A stretch of DNA of 64,000 nucleotides, taken from positions 620,001 to 684,000 of the forward strand of contig JAGMUV010000011.1 in assembly GCA_020744425.1 (NCBI GenBank), read 5' to 3'. Every line of letters begins with the position of its first letter. Within the stretch, counting starts at the first letter, position 1. The translations under genes and the position numbers were made by a program. Positions 60,994 to 64,000 of this stretch are shown here, piece after piece. The notes below the pieces were generated by a model, which searched no databases, was not told where the DNA came from, and saw only the letters and a list, made by a program, of their open reading frames with translations. The stretch comes from Dactylonectria macrodidyma. Lineage: Eukaryota; Ascomycota; Sordariomycetes; Hypocreales; Nectriaceae.

Positions 60994-63750
60994 ATGAGCC
61001 AGGACTATTTCAACAACAAGGGAAAGGCCCCTCTAAGCCCAGAGGCCGGCTCCAACACCGACAACGATTCTGATGCCGGTGTTCCCAACAACCCGACGAC
61101 TTCGCCACCGCCTTCCTCCCGGCCCAACTACATGACAGTGGGAAACGGCTCGGCCTCGACGCATGCGGCGCTCCTACAGAGCATGCTCGACGACTCGGGA
61201 TATGGTGGCAGCATCGCCGGTGATTCCAGAGCTGCCACATTGGGCAGCTATGGTGCCGACATGCATCACGACCGGCCCCAGTCGGGCGCAATCCACCAAA
61301 TGTGGTACAACGCCCACCGTGCGAACCTCGGCCGGTCCATCAATAAGGTCCTCGATCTACTCCAGAGCCTGCAAGAGATGAATGCCTCATGGCCTGCACA
61401 CTACCCCACCGTTCAGCGAGCCAGAAGTGCCTCGCCCGACGCGGTCAAGTCGCGACCCGGCCTCTCCCAAACGCAATCCATAGCTGGCGGTCCCTCAACT
61501 TCTGCAGCTCGCAACCCCATGCTTCGACGATCCTTGACTTCCGTCGAGACTCCTGCCGAATCCAGCCAAGCCGCCGAAAACCGAACAGTTCCTGAACCAC
61601 GATTAGTGTCGCCCCAAATCGCCCAAGAGTTCTCTATTCTGAAGTTGGATCTGAAATTGGGAGCACTACATCAGACCGAACTTGTGCATTCACTAGAGAA
61701 GAACTCTATTGCGGCACTGCTCGATGGAAAAATCAGCTCCAGCATCAAACATCTCCTCTCCCTTCGGGAACGCATCGAGGACACTGCAAGCAAGGTTCTC
61801 ATCACTGGTGACCTGAATGCCGGAAAATCGACTTTTTGCAACGCTCTCCTCCGACGAAAGGTTCTTCCCGAAGACCAGCAACCCTGTACGGCCATCTTCT
61901 GTGAAGTTCTCGACGCAAGGGAAAATTCGGGCATCGAGGAAGTTCACGCTGTACACAAGGATGTGCCCTATGACCGAAATGATGAGTCGACCTATGACGT
62001 ATTTTCACTGGCCAAGTTGGAAGATGTCGTAATCGACAACGAGACTTACACCCAGTGCAAGATCTATGTGAAGGATACTAGGACCATCGATGAGTCCTTG
62101 CTGAACAATGGGGTGGTGGACATTGCTTTGATCGACGCACCCGGCCTCAACTCGGACACCACCAAGACGACGGCGATTTTTGCCCGCCAGGAGGAGATTG
62201 ATGTGGTTGTCTTCGTGGTTTCTGCCGCCAACCACTTCACCCAGTCCGCCAAGGAGTTCATCTGGGCCGCTGCCGCCGAGAAGGCCTATATCTTTATTGT
62301 CGTCAACGCTTATGACAATATCAGAGACAAGCAGCGATGCCAAAAGATGATCCTGGACCAAGTTGCTGGCCTAAGTCCCCGGACTGCCAAGGAGTCTTCG
62401 GAGCTCGTCCACTTCGTTTCCAGTAACGCCATTCCCGTTGGGCCATCGCCTCCTGGAGGACCTGGTGGAGGTGGTAGTGGAAGCTCAAGTGGAGGTGGCA
62501 GCGGCGACCCTGGTGATGGAGACGACAAGGGCAAAGGTAAAGATCTCGACAAGATCCGAGACTTTGAAAACCTTGAACAGTCGTTGCGGAGATTCGTGCT
62601 AGAGAAGCGAGCACGATCGAAGCTCGCCCCAGCGCGAACCTATCTCCTCAACATCCTCAACGACGTCCATTCCCTAGCAACGGTGAACCAGGAAGTTGCT
62701 CAGTCCGAGCTTCAGCGGGTGACGCGGGAACTCAAGGAGCTTGAGCCCCAGCTAGAGTCAGGTAAAAGGGCCTGCACCGAGGTCAGTGACCAGGTCGACA
62801 AGAACATCGAGGACACCTGCACAGACGTTTACAATGACACCCGCTCAACTCTCAATTCCGCAATCCTTCACGCAGGCAACACGGATTACGACGTTCCATA
62901 CCCTGGCCTCTTGAACGCCTTCCAGTATGCCGAGGATCTCAAAGAGGCCATGCTCTCCCATATTGCCGACTCGGTCTCGATCTGCGAAGAAAATGCCCGC
63001 AGCAGGACAGTCCAAGGCGTCAACGTCATCAAGCAGCTCGGCATCCTCCACATTGGCGACGAGTTCAACAACTTGCAGTTCCGCCCCAACGTTATGTTCC
63101 AGCGCAAACGTGACGCTCTCGCTCGTCAAGTTCACATTCCAACTCAGATTGCGGATTTTGTTGACTGGAACACGCTCCTACAACACCAGGAGAAGTACGC
63201 CGGTACCGGTATGGCTCTTACTGTCGCCGGTGCTGTGGTACCCCGAATGATAGGCATGAGCACTTGGATGGACCAGGCGGTCGCCGCAACTCGAGTACTG
63301 AGTAATGATAACCTTCGCCAACTCATCCTCCCTGGACTTCTTGTAGCTGGTATGTCTCGCACCCCCAAGACCTCGCCTTGTTTCTTGCTAACCCGAGTTC
63401 TAGCCATCGCTGCCTCAGCCTACGTCCTCCAGCAGATCCCCAACTCCCTTCCCCCTCGCCTAGCCACCAAAATCTCCACCCAGCTCGCCGACCTCGACTA
63501 CGTGCACACTAACGCCTCCCGCATTTCCTCTTCTGTCCGCAAGGTCTTGCGCCTTCCGGCCTCAAACCTTCGTGTCAGCCTCGAGCGCAGCGTCAAGGAC
63601 CTAGACGACAAGCGCGAGGACACCATCAAGGTCAAAGGCGAAAGTGAGCGCGCCTCCAGCTATTTCTCCAGCCTTGTCCGCAAGACCGAGGAACAGCGCG
63701 GCGCGGTCGAAAATGTCGACCTAGACGCCCCACCACCGGGTCAACATTAA
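60994..63750 (+). CDS. FZO1: Mitofusin, mitochondrial outer-membrane fusion GTPase
   Basis: Two exons (60994-63349, 63404-63750) give 900 residues. Fzo1 tethers and fuses mitochondrial outer membranes. Residues 1-215 are a Ser/Pro/Ala-rich cytosolic extension, then a helical part. The GTPase domain begins near 265: G1 is GDLNAGKST at 272-280, a G2-like Thr lies in QQPCTAIFCEV, G3 is DAPG at 381-384, and G4 is NAYD at 438-441, in place of the usual NKxD. A Gly/Ser-rich insert (about 485-510) splits the fold from the heptad-repeat helices at about 560-600. Two close membrane helices lie near 735-800, the second crossing the intron. A final coiled coil (about 840-890) precedes the end. The intron is 54 bp, a multiple of three, so retaining it would insert 18 residues in the membrane segment without a stop. 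The ATG at 60994 gives the natural start. Confidence 0.95.
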   Translation: MSQDYFNNKGKAPLSPEAGSNTDNDSDAGVPNNPTTSPPPSSRPNYMTVGNGSASTHAALLQSMLDDSGYGGSIAGDSRAATLGSYGADMHHDRPQSGAIHQMWYNAHRANLGRSINKVLDLLQSLQEMNASWPAHYPTVQRARSASPDAVKSRPGLSQTQSIAGGPSTSAARNPMLRRSLTSVETPAESSQAAENRTVPEPRLVSPQIAQEFSILKLDLKLGALHQTELVHSLEKNSIAALLDGKISSSIKHLLSLRERIEDTASKVLITGDLNAGKSTFCNALLRRKVLPEDQQPCTAIFCEVLDARENSGIEEVHAVHKDVPYDRNDESTYDVFSLAKLEDVVIDNETYTQCKIYVKDTRTIDESLLNNGVVDIALIDAPGLNSDTTKTTAIFARQEEIDVVVFVVSAANHFTQSAKEFIWAAAAEKAYIFIVVNAYDNIRDKQRCQKMILDQVAGLSPRTAKESSELVHFVSSNAIPVGPSPPGGPGGGGSGSSSGGGSGDPGDGDDKGKGKDLDKIRDFENLEQSLRRFVLEKRARSKLAPARTYLLNILNDVHSLATVNQEVAQSELQRVTRELKELEPQLESGKRACTEVSDQVDKNIEDTCTDVYNDTRSTLNSAILHAGNTDYDVPYPGLLNAFQYAEDLKEAMLSHIADSVSICEENARSRTVQGVNVIKQLGILHIGDEFNNLQFRPNVMFQRKRDALARQVHIPTQIADFVDWNTLLQHQEKYAGTGMALTVAGAVVPRMIGMSTWMDQAVAATRVLSNDNLRQLILPGLLVAGMSRTPKTSPCFLLTRVLAIAASAYVLQQIPNSLPPRLATKISTQLADLDYVHTNASRISSSVRKVLRLPASNLRVSLERSVKDLDDKREDTIKVKGESERASSYFSSLVRKTEEQRGAVENVDLDAPPPGQH

Positions 63751-64000
63751 TGAGCAACGGGAAAAGATGGAATGAGAAACTATTCACACGGTTGACGAAG
63801 AGAAGGCAAAACGTGGCGTTTAGGGCATGGCGGTGCTTGCAAAAGTTGCAATCTTTTATTGACATTCAGCTTCGGATTAATGAACGAACGATTCAACACT
63901 CAACCCGTCGTTGTCGGGCTTTACTTCTCCCCCCTTCATTTGCGGACACACCTCAAGAGAGGTGTCCTTGATTGTTGTTGAGCGGTATCACAACATTTTT
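63751..64000. other. 3' flank of FZO1
   Basis: 250 bp of non-coding sequence to the window edge, AT-richer than the gene, presumably the FZO1 3' untranslated region. No other feature is seen. Confidence 0.5.

Overview
This is a nuclear genome window from a filamentous ascomycete (Pezizomycotina, most likely a Sordariomycete). The evidence is the set of genes (NoxR, a TORC2 Rictor with a fungal N-terminus, a Tea4/Bud14 SH3 protein, an NAD-dependent glutamate dehydrogenase of about 1,080 residues), introns of roughly 50-90 bp with GTAAGT/GTATGT donors and CTAAC/CTGAC branch sites, and wide intergenic spacing. I could not assign a genus. I rebuilt sixteen protein-coding genes exon by exon and checked reading phase across every junction by hand. 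I recognised no tRNA, rRNA or CRISPR array.

Layout. Left part (1-16.7 kb): an unassigned single-pass membrane protein (+); a THI20-type thiamine enzyme, ThiD-TenA (-); the TORC2 subunit Rictor/Ste20 (-); urate oxidase behind a GATA-rich promoter (+); mitochondrial ribosomal protein uL13m (-); and a copper chaperone for superoxide dismutase (+). Then 4.9 kb without a gene. Middle (21.5-38.7 kb): NoxR (+), mitochondrial glutamyl-tRNA synthetase (-), a class I DnaJ protein ending in a CaaX box (+), ESCRT-II Snf8/Vps22 (+), an Mpv17/PMP22-family membrane protein (-) and Tea4/Bud14 (-). Then 4.3 kb without a gene, followed by GDH2 (-, 43-46.3 kb). The stretch from 46.3 to 54.9 kb has no gene I can support. 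It holds a 244-bp element with 35-bp terminal inverted repeats that looks like a non-autonomous DNA transposon (MITE). Right part: a PP2C phosphatase (-), a 2.8-kb gene-free stretch, ESCRT-III Vps2 (-), and divergently from it the mitofusin Fzo1 (+).

The genes are mostly conserved housekeeping or signalling genes and do not form a biosynthetic cluster. Several are mitochondrial and lie in divergent pairs: uL13m with the copper chaperone, and mt-GluRS with the DnaJ protein. Fzo1 shares a promoter region with Vps2. Urate oxidase and GDH2 both serve nitrogen catabolism but are 29 kb apart. I found no clear new multi-gene system. The items most worth checking are the MITE, a urate oxidase without a visible peroxisomal signal, a copper chaperone with an N-terminal hydrophobic extension, two GC-AG introns, and a reading-frame slip at a G6 run in the Mpv17-family gene.
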